A DNA stretch of 11,111 nt, from NCBI GenBank assembly GCA_900550375.1, contig URRP01000050.1:1-11111 (forward strand), read 5' to 3'. Source of the stretch: an uncultured Alistipes sp. GTDB lineage: Bacteria > Bacteroidota > Bacteroidia > Bacteroidales > Rikenellaceae. Positions 1 through 6,252 of this stretch are shown here, piece by piece. Within the stretch, counting starts at the first letter, position 1, and the number at the start of each line of letters is the position of its first letter. The position numbers and the translations under genes are program-made. The notes under the pieces were generated by a model. That model worked only from the letters and a program-made list of their open reading frames with translations. It did not search any database and was not told the DNA's origin.

Positions 1-9
1 ACCGCGTTC

Positions 10-135
10 GATCCTCACGTCGGAATCCTCAACGGATTCCTCCTCAGGATGACAATTCATCGATGTCTGCACCATCCTCCTCAGGATGACAAATTTCTGT
101 CATGCTGAGCGAGCCGGATGGCGAGCGCGAGCATC
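10..135. repeat. Cluster of three related palindromic repeat units
   Basis: Three units share the core TGTCAT(C/G)CTGAG. Units 1 and 2 lie on the minus strand and unit 3 on the plus strand. A 17-base stretch is repeated exactly at 38-54 and 75-91. Each unit can fold: unit 1 pairs ATCCT (11-15) with AGGAT (46-50) around an inner stem GGAATCC (22-28)/GGATTCC (34-40). Unit 2 pairs CATCCT (73-78) with AGGATG (83-88). Unit 3 pairs ATGCT (102-106) with AGCAT (130-134). Units 2 and 3 also face each other as an inverted repeat, 80-91 against 98-109 with one mismatch and a 6-base loop. The form resembles the short dispersed palindromic repeats (TGTCATnCTGAGC type) found in intergenic DNA of many bacterial genomes. 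Genome copy number cannot be seen from one window. Confidence 0.6.
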
Positions 136-148
136 GACCGTTTTCTGT

Positions 149-195
149 TTTGCCGAGGCGAAGCCTATCTAAGCGGAAGTTTATCCGAGGCAAAG
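149..195. repeat. Direct and inverted short repeats at the start of the leftward leader
   Basis: The sequence CCGAGGC(G/A)AAG occurs twice, 32 bases apart (153-163 and 185-195), with one difference. The ends TTTGCC (149-154) and GGCAAA (189-194) are complementary. A small hairpin AGGC-GAA-GCCT lies at 156-166. The right copy overlaps the -7 box of the leftward promoter, so the block would form the first bases of that transcript. The structure is seen directly; a role as a regulatory leader or as the end of a dispersed element is inference. Confidence 0.4.
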
Positions 196-221
196 ATAAT
201 CAATTCTTTCAACCTTGTCAA
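191..221 (-). promoter_or_regulatory. Strong-looking Bacteroidota promoter firing leftward
   Basis: Read on the minus strand, TTGACA (221-216) is followed after 17 bases by TATCTTTG (198-191). This is a perfect match to the Bacteroidota -7 consensus TAnnTTTG, with the TTG 20 bases upstream, the usual spacing. Transcription would start near 184 and run through the palindromic repeats and out of the left edge. No gene in the window is served by it, so it should drive a leftward gene or RNA outside the window, or belong to the repeat element. Confidence 0.6.
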
Positions 222-595
222 TCCGAAACACAACAAAAGACAACTTCGGATTCTCTTTTGTTACGCATTCGGATCGGGCGGAAGCGGAAACAGCCCCGCA
301 CCCTGTCTGCAAAGGTTCGTCGCTCCCGCCGGACGGAGCAGCAGAAAAACACAGCGGTGGCATCGGACGCCCCCTACGGCTGTCAACGCACGCGTTCGTA
401 GACGTATACCTCGTGAATTTCGCGGTCGTAGCCCTCATAGCGTCCCCACCCATCCCCGGCACGATGCGCGAACGACACCGAGGGCTGAAAGCAACGGCCG
501 TTCTTCCGGCCGTTTCCGATCGGCAGGGACAAAGAGCCGGCAGTCTCTGCTGAATGCAGAAAACGAAGTATAGCATTCAACTATTTCGGGTTTTG
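222..595. other. Intergenic stretch without a confident gene
   Basis: No reading frame here has recognisable homology. Small inverted repeats are present: AATCCGAA (220-227) with TTCGGATT (245-252), and AACGGCCG (493-500) with CGGCCGTT (507-514) around a 6-base loop. Neither is followed by a convincing T-run, so neither is called a terminator. A 65-codon minus-strand frame (383-580, ATG at 580) ends in a Tyr/Glu/Arg-rich tail (YEGYDREIHEVYVYERVR) whose codons look like those of the neighbouring genes. It has no visible ribosome binding site or promoter and its front half looks random. It could be the tail of a decayed gene or chance. No tRNA-like fold was found. Confidence 0.35.
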
Positions 596-627
596 CTTGA
601 CCGATTCTGAAAAAAGTACTATTTTTG
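596..627 (+). promoter_or_regulatory. Promoter of the DeoR-type regulator gene
   Basis: CTTG (596-599, continuing as TTGACC) is followed after 20 bases by TATTTTTG (620-627), a perfect TAnnTTTG -7 box. The predicted transcription start, near 634, leaves about 20 bases of leader before the ATG at 655. This promoter also argues against a start at the TTG at 625, which lies inside the -7 box. Confidence 0.65.
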
Positions 628-654
628 TTCATATATACTTATTATGACACGACT

Positions 655-1425
655 ATGATATTGCCCGAAAGACACGATTTCATCATGGACCTCCTACAGC
701 AGCAGGGTTCGGTAAGCGTCGCCACCTTGGCAGAACGGCTCAAGGTGTCGGAGGTGACCATCCGTAAGGATCTCACCCAGCTCGAAGAGAAGAAGATGCT
801 CTACCGCGCTCACGGAAGCGCCATTTTGATCAATCCCTATATCAACGACCGTCCGGTCAACGAGAAGGAGAAACACAACGCCGCCGAGAAACGCGCCATC
901 GGCATCCGTGCCGCGGAGCTTATCACTCCCGACGACTCGATTCTCATCGCTTCGGGAACCACGATGCTCTTTCTGGTACGCGAGATCAAGGCGCAGGGCC
1001 GGCTGACGGTCATCACCTCGGCGGTCAATATCGTCCCGATTCTCGTGCGCGACCACAATGTCGACGTGGTGCAGCTGGGCGGCATGGTACGCAACACCTC
1101 GGTCTCGGCCGTGGGCATCTATGCCGAACGGATGTTGCAGGATTTCTCGTGCAGCAAGCTCTATCTGGGCGTGGACGGCATCGATTTCGAATACGGACTC
1201 TCGACGACCAACCTGATGGAGGCGGGCCTCAACCGCGCCATGATCCGCACCGCGCAGAAAACGATCGTGCTGGCCGACAGTTCTAAATTCGGCCGCCGCG
1301 GCTTCAGCAAAATCTGCGATCTGAGCGACGTCGACCAGATCATCACCGACAACAATATCTCGCCCCACACCCTTGCACAACTGCGCAGCCTCGGAATCGA
1401 GGTGACCCTCGTGGAGGCGAATTAA
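655..1425 (+). CDS. DeoR/GlpR-family sugar-phosphate-responsive transcriptional regulator
   Basis: A 256-residue protein, the usual length for the family. Residues 5-56 form the DeoR helix-turn-helix: ERHDFIMDLL, then a recognition helix with SEVTIRKDLTQLEE (32-45) and the closing RAHGSA. Most relatives have HGGA, so G55 is replaced by Ser. Residues 75-250 are the DeoRC sensor domain, an isomerase-like fold that binds a phosphorylated sugar. Its phosphate-loop motif SGTT is at 100-103 and the family signature LADSSKFG at 206-213. Such proteins usually repress sugar or polyol catabolic genes, often including their own, until the sugar phosphate accumulates. The effector cannot be told from sequence, and no catabolic kinase or aldolase lies next to it. 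ATG 655 is chosen because the protein then begins like its relatives and sits just downstream of the promoter; no clear Shine-Dalgarno is present. The antiporter gene follows after 91 bases. Confidence 0.9.
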   Translation: MILPERHDFIMDLLQQQGSVSVATLAERLKVSEVTIRKDLTQLEEKKMLYRAHGSAILINPYINDRPVNEKEKHNAAEKRAIGIRAAELITPDDSILIASGTTMLFLVREIKAQGRLTVITSAVNIVPILVRDHNVDVVQLGGMVRNTSVSAVGIYAERMLQDFSCSKLYLGVDGIDFEYGLSTTNLMEAGLNRAMIRTAQKTIVLADSSKFGRRGFSKICDLSDVDQIITDNNISPHTLAQLRSLGIEVTLVEAN

Positions 1426-1516
1426 AAACCCTGAAGGCCGACGAACCTGCCGACGCACGCACTCCGACAGGGCCGCTTGCCTCCGCGTCCGGCTTCATCG
1501 TTTCAAACTACGACCC
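1426..1516 (+). other. Gap between the regulator and antiporter genes
   Basis: Ninety-one bases with no terminator hairpin and no clear TTTG/TAnnTTTG promoter. Read-through from the regulator promoter into the antiporter gene is therefore likely, though a weak promoter cannot be excluded. Confidence 0.35.
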
Positions 1517-3796
1517 ATGTCCGCCATCGCACCGCTTATCTCCGATCTGGCGATCATCCTCGTCGCCGCCGGCTGCTCGACACTCGTTTTCAAAGCGCTG
1601 CGTCAGCCCGTGATCCTCGGCTACATCGTAGCCGGCCTGCTGGCCGGTCCCTCCGTATCGTTCATTCCCACCATCTCCGACGCGTCGAGTATACGCGTCT
1701 GGGCCGACATCGGCATCATCTTCCTGCTCTTCGCCATGGGACTCGAATTCTCGTTCCGCAAGCTGCTGAACGTGGGCGGCACGGCCGTCACGGCCGCCGT
1801 GACGATCGTGGCAGGCATGATGTTCGTCGGCTACGGTGCGGGTATGCTGATGGGATTTTCGCACATGAGCAGCATCTTTCTGGGCGGGATGCTTTCGATG
1901 TCCTCCACGGCGATCGTCTTCAAGGCCTTCGACGATATGGGGCTGCGCGGGCAGCGCTTCACGGGCGTGGTGCTGGGCATCCTCGTGGTCGAGGATCTGG
2001 TGGGCGTCGTGCTGATGGTGCTGCTCTCGACGCTGGCCGTGAGCAAGCAGTTCGAAGGGGCCGAAATGCTGGGCAGCATCCTCAAACTGGGCGCCTTCCT
2101 GATCTTCTGGTCGCTGCTGGGCATCTACCTGATCCCCACGTTGCTCAAACGGCTGCAACGGCTGCTCAACGACGAAACGCTGCTCATCGTGGCGCTCGGG
2201 CTGTGTCTGGGGATGGTGATGATCGCCGTCAAGGCCGGCTTCTCGGCGGCGCTCGGCGCCTTCGTCATGGGATCGCTCTTGGCCGAAACGGTCGCGGCCG
2301 AACGAATCGTGAAGCTGGTACAGCCCGTCAAAAACCTCTTCGGCGCGATCTTCTTCGTCTCAGTAGGCATGATGATCGAACCGGCGCTGCTCGTGCGTTA
2401 CATCGGCCCCATTCTGCTGCTCACCGTCGTAGTACTCGCCGGACAGGCGACCTTCGCCACGCTCGGCGTGCTAGTCTCGGGACAGCCGCTGCGCGTAGCC
2501 GTGCAGTCGGGATTCTCGCTCACGCAGGTCGGCGAATTCGCCTTCATCATCGCCACGCTCGGCACGACGCTCCACGTAACGGACGACTATCTCTACCCCG
2601 TCATCGTTGCCGTGTCGGTCATCACGACCTTCCTGACGCCCTATATGATGCGGGCCGCCGATCCCTTCTGCAACACTCTCGAACGGCACCTGCCGGCCAA
2701 GTGGCAGCACCTGCTCGCGCGGTACGCTTCGGGCGCAGGTCCCGAAAGCCATCACAACACATGGCTGCGGCTGTTGCGGCGGATGCTGGTGCCGGCCGCA
2801 CTCTACCTTGTCTTCTGCATCTTCGCCGAAGCAGCTTTCCTACGTTATGCTGCACCGTGGATCGAGGCGCAGATTCCGGGCCGGGCAGGCGCTGCGGTCA
2901 GTCTGGTCGTGATCCTCGGCGTGCTGGCCCCGATCCTGCTGGTGGTACTCCGACACGGCAACCGCTCGCCGGAATTCCGGCGGCTGTGGAACGACAGCAA
3001 ATTCAACCGCGGGCCGCTCGTCTCGCTCATCCTGCTCAAAAGCCTGCTCTGCATCGGGATTCTGATGACCGTCGTGGCATCGCTCTTCAACACGGCCTCG
3101 GGTATGGGATTCGCCGTATCGCTGCTGCTGCTCACCGGCATCGTCTTCTCCAAACGGATCCACCGCCGTTCGTTCGAGATGGAGGAGCGTCTGCGCGAGA
3201 ACTTCGGCAGCGAACACTCCGATGCCGACACGCTGCAGCCGCTCAGCGAGGAACAGCTGCCGTTCGAGAATCTCCACATGGCCGAATTCGGCGTCTCGCC
3301 CGAATCGATCGTCGCGGGACGGACGCTGCACGAGATCGACTTCCGCCGCCGCTACGGCGTCACGGTAGTCGCCATCCGCCGCGGCGAACGCCGGCTGCGG
3401 CTGCCCGACGGACGAACGATGCTCTTTCCCTACGATCGCCTGACGGTCGTAGGTACCGACGAAGAGTTCCGCACGTTCCACCGCATATTGGAGGAGCAGC
3501 GTTCGGCGCGCAAACGCATCCGCGACGAAAAAGCCGCCGACGCCTTACGGATCGTCTCCTACACGCTGCCTGCACGGTCGGCACTCGACGGCATGACCCT
3601 CGGCGAAGCGGAGGTGCGCCGGCACGCCTCGGCGCTGGTACTGGGCATCGAACGGCCGGAAGGTCCGGTGATGAATCCGCCCGCCGGCGAACGGTTCCGC
3701 ACGGGCGACGTCGTCTGGGCGGTAGGCGATCCGCGGCGCATGAAGCCCTTCTTCGAAGAGGTGCGGCCGGTCGAACCGAACGCTTCTCGCCATTGA
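1517..3796 (+). CDS. CPA2 (KefB-like) cation:proton antiporter with extra membrane block and two TrkA-C domains
   Basis: A 759-residue inner-membrane protein. Residues 5-380 are a Na+/H+-exchanger-type core with about 12 hydrophobic segments. It includes LFAMGLEF (71-78), an acidic pair in VVED (157-160) at the position of the ion-binding acidic motif, GAFVMGSLLAET (247-258) and GEFAFIIATLG (339-349). Residues 425-545 hold about four more hydrophobic segments. The soluble tail carries two tandem TrkA-C (RCK-C) modules, about 583-660 and 677-752, the first with DRLTVVGTDEE and the second with GDVVWAVGDPRRM. No Rossmann NAD-binding TrkA-N domain (GxGxxG) is present, unlike KefB/KefC of E. coli. 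It should exchange K+ or Na+ for protons, gated by a ligand on the TrkA-C domains; the ion is not determinable here. The ATG at 1517 fits the usual N-terminus just ahead of the first membrane helix; no ribosome binding site is obvious. The stop is followed at once by a strong terminator. Confidence 0.88.
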   Translation: MSAIAPLISDLAIILVAAGCSTLVFKALRQPVILGYIVAGLLAGPSVSFIPTISDASSIRVWADIGIIFLLFAMGLEFSFRKLLNVGGTAVTAAVTIVAGMMFVGYGAGMLMGFSHMSSIFLGGMLSMSSTAIVFKAFDDMGLRGQRFTGVVLGILVVEDLVGVVLMVLLSTLAVSKQFEGAEMLGSILKLGAFLIFWSLLGIYLIPTLLKRLQRLLNDETLLIVALGLCLGMVMIAVKAGFSAALGAFVMGSLLAETVAAERIVKLVQPVKNLFGAIFFVSVGMMIEPALLVRYIGPILLLTVVVLAGQATFATLGVLVSGQPLRVAVQSGFSLTQVGEFAFIIATLGTTLHVTDDYLYPVIVAVSVITTFLTPYMMRAADPFCNTLERHLPAKWQHLLARYASGAGPESHHNTWLRLLRRMLVPAALYLVFCIFAEAAFLRYAAPWIEAQIPGRAGAAVSLVVILGVLAPILLVVLRHGNRSPEFRRLWNDSKFNRGPLVSLILLKSLLCIGILMTVVASLFNTASGMGFAVSLLLLTGIVFSKRIHRRSFEMEERLRENFGSEHSDADTLQPLSEEQLPFENLHMAEFGVSPESIVAGRTLHEIDFRRRYGVTVVAIRRGERRLRLPDGRTMLFPYDRLTVVGTDEEFRTFHRILEEQRSARKRIRDEKAADALRIVSYTLPARSALDGMTLGEAEVRRHASALVLGIERPEGPVMNPPAGERFRTGDVVWAVGDPRRMKPFFEEVRPVEPNASRH

Positions 3797-3812
3797 CCTT
3801 CGCCGCACGAAC

Positions 3813-3852
3813 CGAAAAAGGAGCGGCTCCTTACGGAGCCGCTCCTTTTTCG
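3813..3852. terminator. Two-way intrinsic terminator between convergent antiporter and GGGtGRT genes
   Basis: A perfect inverted repeat: 3813-3830 pairs with 3835-3852 around the loop TTAC. Its GC core is GGAGCGGCTCC/GGAGCCGCTCC, flanked by A5 on the left and T5 on the right. Either strand therefore yields a hairpin followed by a U-run. It lies 16 bases after the antiporter stop and about 32 bases past the stop of the leftward gene, so it can end both transcripts. Confidence 0.9.
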
Positions 3853-3884
3853 TTAAATTCTGACCGAAACCGGCCGCGGCGGAA

Positions 3885-4886
3885 CTACTTCATCGCCTGC
3901 TCGACGGCAACCGCAACGGCCACCGTAGCACCGACCATCGGGTTGTTGCCCATGCCGAGGAAACCCATCATCTCCACGTGTGCGGGAACCGACGACGAGC
4001 CGGCGAACTGAGCGTCCGAGTGCATACGGCCCATCGTATCGGTCATACCGTAAGAAGCGGGACCTGCGCCCATGTTGTCGGGATGCAGCGTACGGCCTGT
4101 ACCGCCGCCCGAAGCCACCGAGAAATACTTCTTACCGGCCAGCACGCGCTCCTTCTTGTAGGTGCCGGCAACGGGGTGCTGGAAACGGGTGGGGTTCGTC
4201 GAGTTGCCCGTGATCGAAACGTCCACGTCCTCCTTCCACATCACCGCCACGCCCTCGCGCACGTCGTCGACGCCATAGCAGCGAACCTTGCCGCGAAGCC
4301 CCGTCGAATAGGGAATCTCCTTGACGATTGCCAGATCACCGGTGTAGTAGTCGAACTTGGTCTGCACATAGGTGAAGCCATTGATGCGCGAAATAATCTG
4401 TGCGGCGTCCTTGCCCAGACCGTTGAGAATCACGCGCAGCGGATTCGTGCGCACCTTGTTGGCCATTTCGGCGATCTTGATGGCGCCCTCGGCGGCAGCG
4501 AACGACTCGTGGCCGGCCAAGAAGGCGAAGCACTGCGTCTCCTCGCGCAGCAGACGCGCAGCCAGATTACCGTGGCCGACGCCCACCTTGCGGTCTTCGG
4601 CCACCGATCCCGGGATACAGAATGCCTGCAAACCCTCGCCGATCGCCTCAGCGGCGTCGGCAGCGCTCGTGCAGCCCTTCTTGATGGCGATGGCGGCGCC
4701 TACGACATAGGCCCATTTGGCGTTCTCGAAGCAGATCGGCTGCGTCTCCTCGCACGTCTTATAGGGGTCCAGTCCCTTCGCCGAGCAGATCGCCTTCGCA
4801 TCTTCCACACCGTTTATCCCGTACTGAGCAAGTACAGCGTTGATTTTATCAATTCTGCGCTCGTAGCTTTCAAACAAACTTGCCAT
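3885..4886 (-). CDS. GGGtGRT-family protein (iron-sulfur associated, function unsettled)
   Basis: A 333-residue soluble protein with no signal peptide or membrane segment. The name-giving motif is present: ASGGGTGRTLHPDNMG, with GGGTGRT at residues 260-266. A Gly/Met/Ala-rich C-terminus follows (FLGMGNNPMVGATVAVAVAVEQA). The N-terminal part carries several Cys (C34, C45, C52, C72 and one in FCIPGS), which could bind metal or a cluster. The family (Pfam GGGtGRT protein) is widespread in anaerobic bacteria. As here, it is typically encoded beside a NifU-like scaffold gene, and that pairing is the main clue to its role; no enzymatic activity can be read from the sequence. It is the second gene of a leftward operon, 34 bases after the scaffold gene, with only a weak purine stretch (AAGAT) before its ATG. 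It ends at the shared terminator. Family assignment is firm; function is unknown to me. Confidence 0.9.
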   Translation of the reverse strand: MASLFESYERRIDKINAVLAQYGINGVEDAKAICSAKGLDPYKTCEETQPICFENAKWAYVVGAAIAIKKGCTSAADAAEAIGEGLQAFCIPGSVAEDRKVGVGHGNLAARLLREETQCFAFLAGHESFAAAEGAIKIAEMANKVRTNPLRVILNGLGKDAAQIISRINGFTYVQTKFDYYTGDLAIVKEIPYSTGLRGKVRCYGVDDVREGVAVMWKEDVDVSITGNSTNPTRFQHPVAGTYKKERVLAGKKYFSVASGGGTGRTLHPDNMGAGPASYGMTDTMGRMHSDAQFAGSSSVPAHVEMMGFLGMGNNPMVGATVAVAVAVEQAMK

Positions 4887-4920
4887 ATCTTAATCTCTTA
4901 TTATTCGGTTAAACAACGCA

Positions 4921-5613
4921 TTACTCGTGACGCGGGTCGATGTACTTCTTGGCCTCGGCGAAACGTCCGTAGCTGCCCTTCGCCTTCTCGAGCGCCTCCT
5001 TGGGATCGATGCCCTTCTTCACGAAGTCCATGAACTTGCCCAGATGCACGAACTCGTAGCCGATCACCTCGTCGTTCTCGTCGAGCGCCATGCGGGTGCA
5101 GTAACCTTCGGCCATTTCAAGGTAACGAACGCCCTTGGCCAGCGTACCGAACATCGTGCCCACCTGACTGCGCAGACCTTTGCCCAGATCCTCGAGCGAA
5201 GCACCGATCACCAGACCGCCCTCCGAGAAGGCCGACTGCGTACGACCGTAAACGATCTGCTTGAACAACTCGCGCATGGCGGTGTTGATCGCATCGCAGA
5301 CCAAGTCGGTGTTGAGCGCTTCGAGGATGGTCTTGCCCGGCAGAACCTCCGACGCCATAGCCGCCGAATGCGTCATGCCCGAGCAGCCGATCGTCTCGAC
5401 GAGCGCCTCCTGAATGACGCCGTCCTTGACGTTGAGCGTCAGCTTGCAGGCCCCCTGCTGAGGCGCGCACCAACCCACACCGTGCGTCAAACCCGAGATA
5501 TCCTTGATCTCCTTGGCTACAACCCACTTGCCCTCTTCGGGAATCGGCGCGGACTGGTGATTTGCACCCTTCTTAACGCAACACATCTGTTGCACTTCGT
5601 GTGAATAAATCAT
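4921..5613 (-). CDS. NifU/IscU-like iron-sulfur cluster assembly scaffold protein
   Basis: A 230-residue cytosolic protein whose first 130 residues resemble the NifU/IscU scaffold fold. Candidate ligands match the IscU pattern: C56 (QQGACKLTL, in place of the usual ACGD), C77 (TIGCSGMTHSAAMASEVLPGK, matching FGCGSAIASSS...GK) and C106 (LVCDAI). Extra cysteines are C11 and C12 near the start, C49 (GWCAP) and C172 (EGYCTRM). Residues after 135 form an extension beyond IscU (about 128 residues), including YEFVHLGKFMDFVKKGIDPKEALEKAKGS. The loss of the CGD Asp suggests cluster handling unlike standard IscU. No cysteine desulfurase (iscS, nifS or sufS) gene lies in the window. It is the first gene of the operon, 34 bases ahead of the GGGtGRT gene. 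ATG 5613 is about 44 bases downstream of the predicted transcription start; no strong ribosome binding site is seen. Confidence 0.87.
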   Translation of the reverse strand: MIYSHEVQQMCCVKKGANHQSAPIPEEGKWVVAKEIKDISGLTHGVGWCAPQQGACKLTLNVKDGVIQEALVETIGCSGMTHSAAMASEVLPGKTILEALNTDLVCDAINTAMRELFKQIVYGRTQSAFSEGGLVIGASLEDLGKGLRSQVGTMFGTLAKGVRYLEMAEGYCTRMALDENDEVIGYEFVHLGKFMDFVKKGIDPKEALEKAKGSYGRFAEAKKYIDPRHE

Positions 5614-5663
5614 AACCGTTAAATTTTATTGAATTTCGTTGAACGTGTAACTATATTCCGTCA

Positions 5664-5696
5664 CAAAGGTAGTAAATTTGTTCGGTTCCCGCCATA
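5664..5696 (-). promoter_or_regulatory. Promoter of the NifU-like/GGGtGRT operon
   Basis: On the minus strand TACCTTTG (5671-5664) matches TAnnTTTG exactly. TATG (5696-5693), one mismatch from TTTG, lies 21 bases upstream. Transcription would start near 5657, giving a leader of about 44 bases that is AT-rich and has no strong fold. It lies in the 135-base gap shared with the divergent GNAT gene. The -7 box is convincing and the -33 box weaker. Confidence 0.6.
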
Positions 5697-5748
5697 GATA
5701 ACAACGATTTTTACTAATTTCGCCCGGCAAACCAACAGCTCGAAAAAG

Positions 5749-6252
5749 ATGGAATTTCACCGCGCAACCGCAGCCGATCTGCCGGCCGTGATGGGTCTTA
5801 TCACCCAAGGTCGCGCCGCACTGGCCCGCCGAGGCATCGATCAGTGGCAGAACGGCTATCCGTCGCCGGAGGTCATCGGACACGATCTGACGCGCGGCGA
5901 CGGACGCCTCGTGCGTTGCGGCGGCACGGCGGCAGCCTACGCCGCCTTCGTCTTCGACGGCGAACCCGCCTACGAACGGCTCGAAGCCGGACACTGGACC
6001 GCCGACGGTCCCTATGTGGCGGTGCACCGGCTGGTCGTGGGCGACGACTTCACCCGCCGAGGCATCGCCGCCGCCCTGCTGCGCGAAGCGGCCCGCGAGG
6101 CGCAGGCGCGCGGAATACGCGCTTTTCGGATCGACACGCATCCCGACAACGGCTATATGCGCGCGCTGCTCGAAAAGGAGGGGTTCGCCTATCGGGGCAT
6201 GGTGTGGTACGAAGCCGAGCGGCTGGCTTACGAAAAAATACTGTTAGGATGA
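5749..6252 (+). CDS. GNAT-family N-acetyltransferase
   Basis: A 167-residue cytosolic enzyme of the GNAT superfamily, which moves an acetyl group from acetyl-CoA to an amine. The N-terminus has the RxATxxDLPxVMxLI opening strand and helix. The segment ALARRGIDQWQNGYPSPEVIGHDL (24-47) is typical of a GNAT subgroup common in Bacteroidota and Firmicutes. Motif A, the acetyl-CoA pyrophosphate loop, is VAVHRLVV followed by RRGIAAALL (103-111), and motif B is FRIDTHPDNGYMRALLEKEGFAYRG. The substrate is unknown. ATG 5749 follows a short A-rich stretch (AAAAAG) that may act as a weak ribosome binding site. It is the first gene of a pair, its stop overlapping the start of the HAD gene. A convincing promoter was not found in the gap upstream. 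Confidence 0.88.
   Translation: MEFHRATAADLPAVMGLITQGRAALARRGIDQWQNGYPSPEVIGHDLTRGDGRLVRCGGTAAAYAAFVFDGEPAYERLEAGHWTADGPYVAVHRLVVGDDFTRRGIAAALLREAAREAQARGIRAFRIDTHPDNGYMRALLEKEGFAYRGMVWYEAERLAYEKILLG

Noticed and set aside
1..135. CRISPR array
   Set aside because: The repeats are palindromic units in both orientations with irregular spacing and only one exact 17-base duplication; no regular repeat-spacer pattern and no cas genes.
493..515. Hairpin AACGGCCG/CGGCCGTT as a terminator
   Set aside because: It is followed by only three T's and then GC-rich sequence, and there is no gene ending next to it.
625..654. TTG at 625 as start of the DeoR gene
   Set aside because: It lies inside the -7 promoter box, upstream of the expected transcription start, and would add residues unlike the family N-terminus.
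694..1458. A 254-codon minus-strand frame opposite the DeoR gene
   Set aside because: It is Asp/His/Arg-rich, low in plausible structure, and fully antisense to a well-recognised gene.
1477..4011. An 844-codon open frame overlapping the antiporter gene
   Set aside because: It is rich in Arg, Ala, Gly and His with no domain, and runs through the terminator. It is a shadow of a GC-rich gene, whose true frame has clear transporter and TrkA-C features.
3978..5033. A 351-codon plus-strand frame opposite the GGGtGRT gene
   Set aside because: It spans the gap between two recognised minus-strand genes and has no recognisable domain; it is an antisense shadow.
4927..5604. A 225-codon plus-strand frame opposite the NifU-like gene
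   Set aside because: It mirrors the real gene almost exactly and lacks any family motif.
5677..5722. Possible promoter for the GNAT gene (TTTG at 5677, TAATTTCG at 5715)
   Set aside because: The spacing is 34 bases instead of about 20 and the -7 box has a mismatch; no better -33 element is present.
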